Source: an uncultured Rhodospirillales bacterium
GTDB taxonomy: Bacteria; Pseudomonadota; Alphaproteobacteria; ATCC43930; CGMCC-115725
DNA length: 59,587 nt
NCBI GenBank assembly: GCA_903822185.1
Contig: CAIJOA010000037.1
Span: forward strand, 1 to 59,587
Direction of reading: 5' to 3'
Below the pieces are notes generated by a model. That model saw nothing but the letters and a program-made list of their open reading frames with translations. It ran no database searches and was not told the origin of the DNA. How positions within the stretch are numbered: the first letter of the stretch is position 1; every line of letters starts with the position of its first letter. Positions 8,734-17,435 of the stretch are shown here, one piece after another. Both the position numbers and the translations under genes were made by a program.

Positions 8734-9711
8734 TTGGCTCAGCTTCTGAGAATCGCCTGCTGGGATTATGACCGGGTCAACGCCTTGCGCGATGGCCGGG
8801 TCGGAATCGAAGGCTGCGATATCACCTTTAGCGTCGATGCGCCGCATAACTTCTTCTTCAAGGCGGGTGAAGCGCCGCCGTTCGAGATCATGGAGCAATC
8901 GCTGTCGTCCTACCTGACGAAGCGGTCGCGCGGCCCGGTTCCTTATACGGCGATTCCGGTTTATCCCGCGCGCATGTTCCGCCATTCGGCGATCTATATC
9001 CGAACCGATCGCGGCATCCGGTCGGGCTGCGATCTCAAAGGCAAACGCATCGGTGTGCCGTTCTTCGGCATCACCGCGGCGACGACGGCACGCGGCATCC
9101 TCGCCGACGAGTACGGCGTCAAAGCCGAAGACATCATCTGGGTGAATGGCGGCCTCGAAGACCCAGCCCAAGCGCTGACGCAGGATCTCGGCTTGCCCAA
9201 ATCGATCCGCATCGAACAGGCCGAAGGCGGCAGTCTCTCGCAATTGCTGGCGAACGGCGCGATCGACGGCATCATCACTGCAGCCTCGCCCTCGACGCTG
9301 AACGCACCGAATGTCGGGCGGCTCTTTCCCGATTATCGCGCGGCGGAACAGGCTTATTTCAAGAAGACGAAAATCTTTCCGATCATGCATGTGATCGGCA
9401 TCAAGACCGACTTGATTGAGCGTGATCCGACTCTGGCGCCGCGTGTTTTCCATGCTTTCAACGCCGCGAAAAATCTCTGCATCGCCGATCTTGATGGCGA
9501 CGGCGGTGCGGTGAAGGCGACCGTGCCGTGGCTGGGGCCGGAACTGGATGCGACCCGTGCGATCATGGGCGACGATTTTTGGCCTTACGGGGTCGAGAAA
9601 AATCGCCCGACGCTGGAAGCCGTCACACGTTGGTCGTTCGAGCAGCATTTGTCGCCGCGCAAGCTGGCGGTCGAGGAATTGTTCGCGCCGGAAACCCTGA
9701 CGCTGGGCTGA
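8734..9711 (+). CDS. 4,5-dihydroxyphthalate decarboxylase-like (Pht5-type) binding-fold protein
   Basis: A 325-residue protein with a TTG start supported by a GAGGA ribosome site 9 nt upstream; no in-frame ATG lies close by. There is no signal peptide. Residues 1-110 (LLRIACWDYDRV, MFRHSAIYIRTDRGI) and the segment DLKGKRIGVPFFGITAATTA resemble the Pht5/NMT1-like proteins annotated as 4,5-dihydroxyphthalate decarboxylase, which have a periplasmic-binding-protein fold but work in the cytoplasm. It lies 14 bp after the preceding binding-protein gene, so they are almost certainly co-transcribed. By analogy it could decarboxylate an aromatic or heterocyclic acid; a cytoplasmic ligand-binding role is the alternative. 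Confidence 0.75.
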   Translation: MAQLLRIACWDYDRVNALRDGRVGIEGCDITFSVDAPHNFFFKAGEAPPFEIMEQSLSSYLTKRSRGPVPYTAIPVYPARMFRHSAIYIRTDRGIRSGCDLKGKRIGVPFFGITAATTARGILADEYGVKAEDIIWVNGGLEDPAQALTQDLGLPKSIRIEQAEGGSLSQLLANGAIDGIITAASPSTLNAPNVGRLFPDYRAAEQAYFKKTKIFPIMHVIGIKTDLIERDPTLAPRVFHAFNAAKNLCIADLDGDGGAVKATVPWLGPELDATRAIMGDDFWPYGVEKNRPTLEAVTRWSFEQHLSPRKLAVEELFAPETLTLG

Positions 9712-9748
9712 CCGCGTCCTATCGCTTTTCTACAAAGGAAGATCACTC

Positions 9749-10726
9749 ATGGCCCTCCCGCCGAATCCCGTCGATATGGCGAGTCCGATCACGACGCGCT
9801 CGACCCTCATCCTCGAAATCGCCGAGGCAATGGCGGGTACCGGCCCGACGCGCCAATTCGGCCAGGTGAAAGTGCTGGTCCGTACCCAGGGCGAAAAAGA
9901 CTGGCCGTTGTGCCTCTTCGCTTCCAGCACGGTCGAAGGTATCGACGCGGTCATCAATCGCGAGGCCGATCTGGCGATCGTCAATCCGGCCACGCCGTTG
10001 GCTTTGGCGTATCGCGGCAAGAGCCTTTACGACAAACCTCACGCGCTGCGGGGCATCGCCGTCATCCCGTCGCTCGATCAATTCGTCTTCGCGGTCAAGC
10101 GCGATACCGGGTTGAAGACGTTCGAGGAGATCGGCCAGAAGAAGCATCCGTTGCGTCTGTCGATGCGGGCGCAGATGGATCATTCGATCCAATTCATGAT
10201 CAAGGATATCGCGCTGGCGGCGGGCTTCGCGCTGGAAGATATCAAAGGCTGGGGCGGCGAGGTTCGGTACGAGGGCAATCTGCCGTTCCCGAACGGTCCG
10301 AAATTCCAGGCGCTGAAGCGCGGCACCATCAATGCGATTTTCGACGAGGCCTGCGACGTCTGGCTGAACCAGGCACTCGACGAAGACATGGTCGTTTTGC
10401 CCTTGTCTGAGGCGACGGTGAAGAAGCTCGAGGCGATGGGCTATCGCCGTTCCTGGGTCCGGAAAGAATCTGCGCCGAAACTGACCGAGGATATTCTGAC
10501 CATCGATTTCAGCGGTTGGCCGGTTTTCGTCCGCGAAGACGCCGCCGATCAATTCGTCACCGATGTCTGTGCCGCCCTTGATGCGCGTAAGGATCGGATT
10601 CCGTGGCAGGGCGAAGGCCCGCTGCCGATCGAACGGATGTGCCGCCATGCACCCGATACACCGCAGGAAATTCCGCTGCATCCCGCAGCCGAAGCTTATT
10701 GGCGCAAGCAGGGCTATTTGCCGTGA
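9749..10726 (+). CDS. TAXI/TRAP-like binding-fold protein without signal peptide
   Basis: A 325-residue protein resembling TAXI-type TRAP solute receptors and NMT1-like binding proteins. Visible elements are an early GPTRQFGQVKVLVRTQG strand region, the segment VNREADLAIVNPATPLALAYRG typical of ligand-pocket loops, and a C-terminal HPAAEAYWRKQGYLP helix like that of TAXI proteins. Unlike true receptors it begins MALPPNPVDMAS with no signal peptide or membrane anchor, and no DctQM membrane subunits are nearby. An AAGGAAG site precedes the ATG. With its neighbour it makes two successive cytoplasmic binding-fold proteins, suggesting an enzymatic or sensing role, possibly as a decarboxylase relative. 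Function unproven. Confidence 0.65.
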   Translation: MALPPNPVDMASPITTRSTLILEIAEAMAGTGPTRQFGQVKVLVRTQGEKDWPLCLFASSTVEGIDAVINREADLAIVNPATPLALAYRGKSLYDKPHALRGIAVIPSLDQFVFAVKRDTGLKTFEEIGQKKHPLRLSMRAQMDHSIQFMIKDIALAAGFALEDIKGWGGEVRYEGNLPFPNGPKFQALKRGTINAIFDEACDVWLNQALDEDMVVLPLSEATVKKLEAMGYRRSWVRKESAPKLTEDILTIDFSGWPVFVREDAADQFVTDVCAALDARKDRIPWQGEGPLPIERMCRHAPDTPQEIPLHPAAEAYWRKQGYLP

Positions 10727-10774
10727 TCGCGCCGTCACTATCATCGATCAACACATATTCGCAGGAGAAAAATA

Positions 10775-11818
10775 ATGGCCAAAGGAACCGGTGACGAGGC
10801 AAAGAAAAAGCGGCTGAAATTCCGCCGCTTATTGAAGCCAGGGAAGTTCACCCCCATGCCGGGCGGCTTCTCGCCTTTCTATGCGAAGATTGCTCAAGAA
10901 GTCGGGTTCGAGACATTCTTCCTGCCGGGCTCGCAGCTTTCGCATTTTCTGTATGGCGTGCCGGATAACGGCATCATCGGCATGCGCGATCTCGTGGATC
11001 ATTGCCGTCATATGGCGGCACATACCGACATCCCGATCCTGGTCGATGCCGATACCGGCTACGGTAATGCGGTGAACGTGCATTTCGCGGTGCAGGAGAT
11101 CATCCGCTCCGGCGTTGCCGCGCTGCAGATCGAAGACCAAGAAGCGCCGAAGAAATCCGGCACGCTCGCCGGCCGCCGTCTCATCTCGGTCGATGAAGCG
11201 GTCGGCAAGATCCGCGCCGCGGTCGCCGCGCGCGATGAGATCGATCCGTCTTTCGTGATCTGTGCCCGTTGCGACGGCATTGGCGCCGAAGGCTCGGACT
11301 TCGACGATACGCTGAAACGCTGCATCGCTTACGTGAAGGAAGGCGGTGCGGATCTGATCTGGTTGAACTCGGTGCAGTCCTTGGCGCAGTGCCGTCGCGC
11401 GGCGAAAGAAATCCCGGCGCCGGTGCTTGTTATCTGGGGCGGCGAAACCGCACCGCCGAGCTGGGCGCAATTCGCCAAGACCGGCATCAATATCGCGCTC
11501 TATCCGGTGATCGCCGCGACGTCGGGATTGCAGGCTTCATGGGAAGTACTGTCCGATTTCCGCGCGCGTGGCCAAGATGCGATCAACGATTGGGAACGCC
11601 GCGTTGCCAAGAATCCGTATGGCCGCCCGGATATCAAGAAGATCATCGGGTACGACAAGATCGTTCAGATCGAAAAGAAGTTCCTGCCGACATCATCGCA
11701 GCGCGATTACAAGGCGACATGGGGGCATAAGACGCACTACGTCGAATCCGCCGCGGAAAAGTCGCCAGTGACCGTCAAAGCGAAGCCCAAGGCAAAAGCG
11801 AAAGCGAAGAAGCGATAA
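10775..11818 (+). CDS. Isocitrate lyase/PEP mutase superfamily protein
   Basis: A 347-residue alpha/beta-barrel enzyme of the isocitrate lyase/phosphoenolpyruvate mutase superfamily. VDADTGYGNAVNVHFAVQE is the conserved metal/phosphonate-site segment, and ALQIEDQEAPKKSG follows as in carboxyvinyl-carboxyphosphonate phosphorylmutase and oxaloacetate or methylisocitrate lyase relatives. The KKCGH-type active-site Cys of isocitrate lyases is replaced by the KKSGTL stretch, arguing against classical isocitrate lyase. An AGGAGA site precedes the ATG. The last 15-20 residues are a Lys/Ala-rich tail (KAKPKAKAKAKKR) absent from most relatives. It ends the hyuAB cluster and may cleave a C-C bond in the pathway's product. 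Confidence 0.8.
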   Translation: MAKGTGDEAKKKRLKFRRLLKPGKFTPMPGGFSPFYAKIAQEVGFETFFLPGSQLSHFLYGVPDNGIIGMRDLVDHCRHMAAHTDIPILVDADTGYGNAVNVHFAVQEIIRSGVAALQIEDQEAPKKSGTLAGRRLISVDEAVGKIRAAVAARDEIDPSFVICARCDGIGAEGSDFDDTLKRCIAYVKEGGADLIWLNSVQSLAQCRRAAKEIPAPVLVIWGGETAPPSWAQFAKTGINIALYPVIAATSGLQASWEVLSDFRARGQDAINDWERRVAKNPYGRPDIKKIIGYDKIVQIEKKFLPTSSQRDYKATWGHKTHYVESAAEKSPVTVKAKPKAKAKAKKR

Positions 11819-11860
11819 ACGCCGAAGTGCGTCGGTTTCAATGCCGGCGCACTTCGTCTT

Positions 11861-12745
11861 CTATTCGGCCGCCGCAGCATCCGATGCGGCTTCTCCTGGG
11901 GTGCTGCGCCGCAACTCGCGGCGTTCACCCAGGTCGTATCGGCGGCCGCGATGCAGTGTGCTGCGATTGTCCCACATCACTAGATCGCCGACGGTCCATT
12001 CATGGACATAGACGAATCGGGGCTGTGTCGCATGTTCGAGCAACTCGCCCAACAGGATACGCGCCTCGGGAACGGTCATTCCCTCGATGGCGTGGGCGTG
12101 CGCGCCGATAAAAAGCGATTTGCGCAGGCTCGCGGGATGAACGCGCACCAACGGCCATTGCACCGCTGGGATCGCGTTTCTCTGTTCTTCCGTATAGGTG
12201 CCATCGCCCAGAAGAACCGTGCGCGAATGAAGCGCCCAATGCTCGGCCACCAGATTTTCCATTTCCGTCTTCGTCTTGTCGGGCAGCGCGTCATAGGCCG
12301 CGCGCATATCGGCGAATTCGGTATTGCCGCCCCAGCTTGGGATCACATGCGCGGTCAGAAGCGAGAATTTAGCCGAGGGCCGCTGGAACGAGCTGTCGCT
12401 GTGCCATAGCTGATTGGCGAGCGAGCCGACCCGTTTGGGGCTGCCGACCGGTGCGACATCGCCGTTGAAATCGACATTCGAGATATCGGCGAGGTGATGA
12501 CTCTTAAAGCGATGCTGCGCGCTATTCCGAACTTTGGCGAACCCGCGATCCAAGGGGCCGAACCAACGGGTGAAGACTAATTGTTGATCTTCATCGAGAT
12601 TCTGCTGCCGGAAGACTAGGACGCCATATTCATTCATGGCAGCTTCTATCTCGGATGAGATCTCGGCGCTGATGGGTTGGCGCAGATCGAGACCGCGCAC
12701 TTCGGCGGCAAAGACCGGCGTTAGCTGATGAAACCGGAGAAGCAT
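11861..12745 (-). CDS. TauD/TfdA-family Fe(II)/2-oxoglutarate dioxygenase
   Basis: A 294-residue member of the taurine/2,4-D dioxygenase family. The iron triad is visible as H115-S-D117 (LWHSDSSF) and H265 (TLHRG). Arg residues in DLGERRELRRSTPGE bind 2-oxoglutarate. I chose the internal ATG at 12745 because GGGAGG lies 8 nt upstream on the minus strand; a longer frame to 12925 has no ribosome site and would overlap the divergent gene. The family hydroxylates compounds such as sulfonates and aryloxyacetates so that the C-S or C-O bond breaks. It is monocistronic and divergent from the beta-propeller gene. Substrate unknown. Confidence 0.88.
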   Translation of the reverse strand: MLLRFHQLTPVFAAEVRGLDLRQPISAEISSEIEAAMNEYGVLVFRQQNLDEDQQLVFTRWFGPLDRGFAKVRNSAQHRFKSHHLADISNVDFNGDVAPVGSPKRVGSLANQLWHSDSSFQRPSAKFSLLTAHVIPSWGGNTEFADMRAAYDALPDKTKTEMENLVAEHWALHSRTVLLGDGTYTEEQRNAIPAVQWPLVRVHPASLRKSLFIGAHAHAIEGMTVPEARILLGELLEHATQPRFVYVHEWTVGDLVMWDNRSTLHRGRRYDLGERRELRRSTPGEAASDAAAAE

Positions 12746-12853
12746 GGCGACCCTCCCGAAGGCTCTGCAAAGTCCGGCCGTCTTTTCCGGCGGCCGGTTG
12801 ATCTTGAATTTAGTCCATGCCGGCCTCGCCGCAAATGGCTTGCTTGCCCACTT

Positions 12854-12882
12854 TTGCGGGGCGAGGCGGATGAGATCATAAT
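12854..12882 (+). promoter_or_regulatory. Putative sigma-70 promoter of the beta-propeller gene
   Basis: TTGCGG (12854-12859) and CATAAT (12877-12882) are separated by 17 bp. Transcription would start near 12889, about 25 nt before the GGAGGT-led start codon at 12913. Match to consensus is by eye only. Confidence 0.45.
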
Positions 12883-12912
12883 AGGACGGTCCCATCGACG
12901 GAGGTTCGAGCG

Positions 12913-13839
12913 ATGAACAAGACAAGCGCCACCGGATTGATCGCCGTCGATAAGAAGGGCGGCAAAGTCCTCTTCATCGATCCCGTCAGTTACGAGACAA
13001 CGCTGGTCCTTGATGATTTCGAACGGGTACCGCACGAACTACTGGTCGTGCCGGAAACCGGGATGGCCTATATCCCGATCTATGGCGACGGGGTTCATGG
13101 TCGCAATCCCAATCCGGGTCATTTGCTGTCCATCGTCGATTTGAAGCAACGCGCCCATATCGGCGATATCGATCTGTCGCCGTTGCGCTCGCCGCATAGT
13201 CTGCGGATCGGGCCGGACGGTCTGCTCTATCTGACATGCGAGGCCAGTGGGGTTATCGCGCTGATCGATCTTGCCCGGCGCGAGATCGTCGATACGATTC
13301 CCACCGGCTCGACGAATTCGCATCGCCTCGCCCTGCATGGCCATCGGCTTTATACCGAGAACGAGGAAGATGCCTCTATTTCCGTAATCGATATTGCGGG
13401 CCGGCGACTTGAGCGTCAGATCGCAATGCCGCATCCCCTCGCCGGTATTGCAGTTTCGCCCGACGGGAAGACTTTGGTCGCCGTCGATGACCAAGAACCG
13501 TTGCTCTATGTGTTGGACACAGCGACGCTGGAGATGACGCGGACCATCGCAATCGAACAGGTACCGGAGCCGGCGCAAATTGCACGCTACAGTCCCGATG
13601 GTAGCATCTTGTTGATCACGAGCGTCCGCAGCGCGACCGCGACGCTGTTCGATCCGTCACTGAGCCGTCAGACGACGGTTGCGGTTGGCAAGCAGCCGAT
13701 GGACGCGACTTTTTTTCAAGGTTCGGTCTTTGTCGCCTGTCAGGGCGATGGCACGATCCATGCGATTGACCTCGCAAGCCAAAAAGTCACGCATCATTTC
13801 GCGGCGGGTGTTGGCTGCGAAACGCTCGATTTTTTCTGA
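12913..13839 (+). CDS. YncE-like beta-propeller protein
   Basis: A 308-residue protein made of repeated beta-propeller blades, each ending in phrases such as GLIAVDKKGGKVLFIDP, SVIDIAGRRLERQI, LYVLDTATLEMTRTI and IHAIDLASQKVTHHF. This is the YVTN/YncE-type seven-blade arrangement. A GGAGGT site 7 nt before the ATG fixes the start. No signal peptide is visible, unlike many YncE proteins, so it may be cytoplasmic. Such propellers serve as binding scaffolds or lactonase-like hydrolases; nothing here decides which. It is divergent from the TauD-like gene and could act on the same pathway. Confidence 0.75.
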   Translation: MNKTSATGLIAVDKKGGKVLFIDPVSYETTLVLDDFERVPHELLVVPETGMAYIPIYGDGVHGRNPNPGHLLSIVDLKQRAHIGDIDLSPLRSPHSLRIGPDGLLYLTCEASGVIALIDLARREIVDTIPTGSTNSHRLALHGHRLYTENEEDASISVIDIAGRRLERQIAMPHPLAGIAVSPDGKTLVAVDDQEPLLYVLDTATLEMTRTIAIEQVPEPAQIARYSPDGSILLITSVRSATATLFDPSLSRQTTVAVGKQPMDATFFQGSVFVACQGDGTIHAIDLASQKVTHHFAAGVGCETLDFF

Positions 13840-13856
13840 TTGGCGGAACGCTCCGG

Positions 13857-14045
13857 CTAGGACGTACGCTTTTCGCGCAGAAGCCGGCGCTTCTCCTGCC
13901 ATAACTCGAAGGTTGGATATTTTTCGTTGGCGGCGAATAATTTTCGCGCGTCGATGAGCGCATCTTCGTCGTTTTCACATTCGAAGACGACATGGCTCAC
14001 GATGTGTTCGCTCGCGTCGAGGTAGTAGAGTCGGTAGGTCAGCAT
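13857..14045 (-). CDS. Small conserved-type protein (62 aa), unknown function
   Basis: A 62-residue protein with a mixed alpha/beta pattern: a short N-terminal strand with aromatic residues (MLTYRLYYLD), a middle strand (VSHVVFEC), then a DEDALIDARKLF helix. Short alphaproteobacterial proteins with this layout (a strand pair followed by a D-D-A-x-x-A-A-R helix) are common, and the codon use matches the neighbours, so I consider it real. No clear ribosome site precedes the start. It lies 17 bp downstream of, and convergent with, the beta-propeller gene. Function unknown. Confidence 0.5.
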   Translation of the reverse strand: MLTYRLYYLDASEHIVSHVVFECENDEDALIDARKLFAANEKYPTFELWQEKRRLLREKRTS

Positions 14046-14065
14046 GGAGGGATCGCTAAGAAAAG

Positions 14066-14097
14066 GGCTGTTGTTGGTAGGTCAGAACAGCCTTTTT
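14066..14097 (+). terminator. Putative terminator hairpin
   Basis: GGCTGTT (14066-14072) pairs with AACAGCC (14086-14092) across a 13-nt loop and is followed by TTTTT. It sits just upstream of the minus-strand small gene and could stop plus-strand transcription before the Crp/Fnr gene. Confidence 0.45.
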
Positions 14098-14222
14098 CTG
14101 GGAAACTTTGGCCGCCTCAAAACCGTTGTGTGCACGAGTAACATACTGAGCCGGATTCGTCGGTTCACTTGTGTACCGTTTTCGCGATTAGTTTTCATTT
14201 ACCCCCGATAGAAGAGACGCAG

Positions 14223-14957
14223 ATGACGGCACCGACCCAAGACGAACTCGCCGGTAATGCGTTGCTCGCGAAACTAACGGAGGAGGATCGAAACCGGCTG
14301 GCGCCACATATGCTTGTCTTCATGATGAAGGCTGGCGACATTCTTCAAGAAGCCGGCGAGGAAGTTGTCGATACTTGGTTTCCGTGCGTTTCCTCAATGG
14401 CAGCGTTTGTTGTCAGCACGGGGCAGAATAACGATGCCGTCGAAGTCGCTCTTGTCGGCCGGGAGGGCGCGATCGGTGGAATCGTATCGAACGGGCATCT
14501 TCCTTCTTATTCGACGGTGCAGGTCCGTTTCGGCGGCCGATTCCTGAGAATCAAGACATCCGCGTTGGAGCTTGCAAAGCTCGATTCGATTTCGCTCCGC
14601 CACTGGTTTTCCCGTTACTCGGACTGCCTTCTCGCGCAGGTCTTTCAGACTGCCGCCTGCAACGCCACGCACACCATTACTCAGCGCACGGCCAAGTGGT
14701 TGCTCGCGGCTTTGGCGAGAACCAAGGGTGTCGAGTTCGAAATGACTCAGGATCAACTCGCGGAAATGTTGGGCGTCGGACGGACGTTCGTTACCCGCGT
14801 CGTCAAAAAGCTGCGTGACGAAGGCGTTATCGCGACGCGTCGTGGTGTCTTTATTCTCAAGGACGAGCCGGCTCTTCGGTCACTGTCTTGCGGTTGCACG
14901 ACGGCGATCGAAGATCATTTCGACACCGTCCTTCACGGTATCTATCCGGTTTCCTAG
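14223..14957 (+). CDS. Crp/Fnr-family transcriptional regulator
   Basis: A 244-residue regulator with an N-terminal cyclic-nucleotide-binding-like barrel (about residues 15-135) and a C-terminal winged helix (about 160-215). The DNA-reading segment is MTQDQLAEMLGVGRTFVTRVVKKLRDEGVI. There is no N-terminal Cys cluster, so it is not an oxygen-sensing Fnr. The cNMP phosphate-binding motif is also weak, so the effector is unknown. The start at 14223 is preferred because AGAAGAGA precedes it; the frame extends upstream only through non-ATG codons. It lies just upstream of the monooxygenase/ABC operon but as a separate gene. Control of that operon is possible but unproven. Confidence 0.85.
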   Translation: MTAPTQDELAGNALLAKLTEEDRNRLAPHMLVFMMKAGDILQEAGEEVVDTWFPCVSSMAAFVVSTGQNNDAVEVALVGREGAIGGIVSNGHLPSYSTVQVRFGGRFLRIKTSALELAKLDSISLRHWFSRYSDCLLAQVFQTAACNATHTITQRTAKWLLAALARTKGVEFEMTQDQLAEMLGVGRTFVTRVVKKLRDEGVIATRRGVFILKDEPALRSLSCGCTTAIEDHFDTVLHGIYPVS

Positions 14958-15108
14958 CCGGGTTGGCGAACCGGCCGCCGCACGCGATGCTCAATATTTG
15001 ATCCGACTTTGTTCATCGCCGAGGCAGTGACGTCGGCGCACGAGCATCGGCGAGCGTCGAATGACGCAAATTACTGGGACTTCCTCTTCTTCAATCGCGC
15101 GATCGAAC

Positions 15109-15124
15109 TGGCACCTGGTTTGCA
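15109..15124 (+). promoter_or_regulatory. Candidate sigma-54 (-24/-12) promoter
   Basis: TGGCACCTGGTTTGCA matches the sigma-54 consensus TGGCACG-N4-TTGCW at all but one position. The invariant GG and GC are separated by exactly 10 nt. Transcription would begin near 15136, 72 nt before the monooxygenase start. Sigma-54 control would fit use of the substrate as a nitrogen (or other nutrient) source; an enhancer-binding protein gene is not visible in the window. Confidence 0.55.
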
Positions 15125-15207
15125 CCACCGGACCTGTCGGCAGAGGTTGTATGGACAAGTTGGGGCGGGCGCGATTTCGCTCGAACACACCCAGAGAGGG
15201 AAGACCG

Positions 15208-16581
15208 ATGAACTCGGACAAGCAGATGAGGCTCGCCCTCATGCACATGAACACGGGTGTGCATATCGCGTCGTGGCAGGACCCGCAGGGGCGCGCCTGC
15301 GATGCGGCGGACATCAATCACTACATCAAGAACGCGCAGCAGGCCGAGCGCGGCAAGTTCGATCTGGTGTTCGACACCGACAGCCCCGGTGTTTCCGACG
15401 AGCAGATCGAGACTTGGTCGCGGCGCGGTTTTCGCCATACCAAGTTCGAGCCGCTGACGCTTCTGTCCGTTATCGCGAGCCATACGAAGTTCATCGGCCT
15501 CGGCGGGACGATGTCCACGAGTTTCAATCAACCGTTCTCGATCGCGCGCCTCTTTGCGTCGCTGGATCTCATCAGCGGCGGGCGCAGCGCCTGGAACGTC
15601 GTCACCAGCGCCAATGATTACGCCGCCCGCGTCTATGGCCTCGACAAGCTGCCGCCCCACGACGACCGCTATGCCCGCGCGCACGAGTTCGTCGAGGTCG
15701 TCAAAGGTTTCTGGGACACCTACGAAGACGATGCTTTCGTTTGGGACATCGAAAACTCCCGTTACATAGATCCCGATAAGTTTCACTCGCTGCAGCACGA
15801 AGGCGAGCATTTCAAAGTCCGTGGCGCGCTGGCGCTGATGCGCTCACCGCAGGGGCAGCCGGTGATTGCCCAAGCCGGGCTCTCCAATGCCGGCCGTGAA
15901 CTCGCGGCCGAAACGGCCGAGATTATCTTCGGCAGCGCCGATACGATCCCCAAGGCGCTCGAATATTACAACGACGTCAAAGGCCGCATGGCGAAGTACG
16001 GCCGCGAATCCGAAGACCTGAAGATTCTGCCCGGTTTCAGCATGATGCTGGCCGACAGCAAGGAAGAAGCCGAGGAGAAATTCCATATCCTCGACGAGTT
16101 GGTCCATCCCGACGTCATGCGCCAGATTCTCGAGGAAGATCTCGAGATGGATCTGCGCGGTTTTCCGCTCGACGAGCCAATCCCGGTCGAGGCGCTGCCC
16201 GAAACCTCGAACAGCCATCTCGCCTATTTCAATTATCTGTCGAACATCGTGCGCACCGAGAAACCGACGATGCGCAAGCTCTACCAGCATTGGGCCGGCC
16301 GCGGCCGCAATACCTTCTGCGGCACGCCGATGCAGGCCGCCGACCGGATGGAGGAGTTCTTCCTGAGCGGTGGCCTCGACGGCTTCATGATCTCGTTCCA
16401 GACGACACCGGAAGCGCAGCTTGAAATCTTCGTTGAGAAGGTCATTCCCGAACTGCAGCGTCGCGGGCTGTTCCGTACCGAATACGCCGGCACGACGCTG
16501 CGCGCGAATCTCAACCTGAAGCGCCCGCCCAATCGCTATCTCAACAAGGTCAAAGCCATGGCAGACGCCGGCGGGGTGTGA
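15208..16581 (+). CDS. LLM-class flavin-dependent monooxygenase (NtaA/SnaA/DszA family)
   Basis: A 457-residue FMN-dependent monooxygenase of the nitrilotriacetate/pristinamycin/dibenzothiophene-sulfone branch, which is longer than SsuD-type luciferase homologues. Visible family features are the N-terminal LALMHMNTGVHIASW, GLGGTMSTSFNQPFSIARLFASLD, GRSAWNVVTSAND and the C-terminal GTPMQAADRMEEFF. The start at 15208 has AGGGAAG upstream; the frame is open further upstream but crosses the likely promoter. The enzyme would need an FMN reductase, which is not in the window. Its stop overlaps the next ABC ATPase frame, so oxidation and import are genetically coupled. An organosulfur, amino-carboxylate or heterocyclic compound is the likely class of substrate; this is inference. 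Confidence 0.88.
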   Translation: MNSDKQMRLALMHMNTGVHIASWQDPQGRACDAADINHYIKNAQQAERGKFDLVFDTDSPGVSDEQIETWSRRGFRHTKFEPLTLLSVIASHTKFIGLGGTMSTSFNQPFSIARLFASLDLISGGRSAWNVVTSANDYAARVYGLDKLPPHDDRYARAHEFVEVVKGFWDTYEDDAFVWDIENSRYIDPDKFHSLQHEGEHFKVRGALALMRSPQGQPVIAQAGLSNAGRELAAETAEIIFGSADTIPKALEYYNDVKGRMAKYGRESEDLKILPGFSMMLADSKEEAEEKFHILDELVHPDVMRQILEEDLEMDLRGFPLDEPIPVEALPETSNSHLAYFNYLSNIVRTEKPTMRKLYQHWAGRGRNTFCGTPMQAADRMEEFFLSGGLDGFMISFQTTPEAQLEIFVEKVIPELQRRGLFRTEYAGTTLRANLNLKRPPNRYLNKVKAMADAGGV

Positions 16582-16604
16582 GCGTGCCGGAAGGCGGGCA
16601 GACA

Positions 16605-17435
16605 ATGAAACCGCTTCTGATCGACGTGCCGACGGATGCAAAGGCATTCGCGGATCGGTTTGCGATTCAGGCCGTCGCGGTAACGAAGTCGTTTCCCGCG
16701 GAACGGGGTCGGATGCTGGCGGCGCTGGCCGAAACCAGTCTCAATGTTGGACGCGGCGAGTTCGTCGCCATTCTGGGGCCAAGCGGCTGCGGTAAGAGCA
16801 CGCTGCTGCGCCTGATGGCCGCGCTCGAAACTCCGACCACTGGGACGATCTCGATCAACGGTCTGCCACCGCACGCGCTGGCGCAGACCCATCGGCTCGG
16901 GGTGGCGTTCCAGGATCACGCACTGTTGCCGTGGCTGAACGTCGCCGACAATGTCGCGTTGCCCTATCGCGTGGCCGGATTACGGGTCGATCGCCAGCGG
17001 ATCGGCGAGCTTCTCGCGCTGGTCGGCCTCACCGGCTTCGAGAAGATGCGCCCCAAGCAACTCTCGGGCGGCATGCGTCAACGGGTGGCGATCGCGCGGG
17101 CACTGGTGCTCAACCCTGAAGTGCTGCTGCTCGACGAACCCTTCGCCGCGCTCGACGCCGTAACGCGGCGGCAGATGAATCTGGAACTCCAGCGTATCTG
17201 GTCAGCATCCAGCATCACCACCGTTCTCGTCACGCATGATGTCAACGAAGCAGTGTTCTTGGCCGATCGCGTCATCGTGTTGAGCGGACGGCCGGGCCGC
17301 ATTCTGCGCAATATCGAGATCGATTTTGCCCGGCCGCGCGATCCGGCGGTGATGCGCAGCGAAAGTTTTCATCGTTTGGCCGACGAGCTGACCGCGCTGC
17401 TAGCGCCCGAGCATGAGCAAGGCGGCGCGGCGTGA
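16605..17435 (+). CDS. ABC transporter ATP-binding protein (SsuB/TauB type)
   Basis: A nitrate/sulfonate/taurine-type ATPase of about 276 residues. Walker A is GPSGCGKST, the signature is LSGGMRQR, Walker B is LLLDEPFAAL, followed by the H-loop THDVNEAV. Two starts are possible: GTG at 16578, overlapping the monooxygenase stop (GTGA), or ATG at 16605 with GGAAGG upstream; I prefer the latter. The stop overlaps the permease start (GTGA at 17432). It powers uptake through the two permeases that follow, and the partner binding protein is probably the convergent gene ending at 19067. Confidence 0.9.
   Translation: MKPLLIDVPTDAKAFADRFAIQAVAVTKSFPAERGRMLAALAETSLNVGRGEFVAILGPSGCGKSTLLRLMAALETPTTGTISINGLPPHALAQTHRLGVAFQDHALLPWLNVADNVALPYRVAGLRVDRQRIGELLALVGLTGFEKMRPKQLSGGMRQRVAIARALVLNPEVLLLDEPFAALDAVTRRQMNLELQRIWSASSITTVLVTHDVNEAVFLADRVIVLSGRPGRILRNIEIDFARPRDPAVMRSESFHRLADELTALLAPEHEQGGAA

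Noticed and set aside
8716-10744. Two minus-strand frames of more than 300 codons
   Set aside because: Both mirror the Pht5-like and TAXI-like genes, which have ribosome sites and recognisable family segments on the plus strand.
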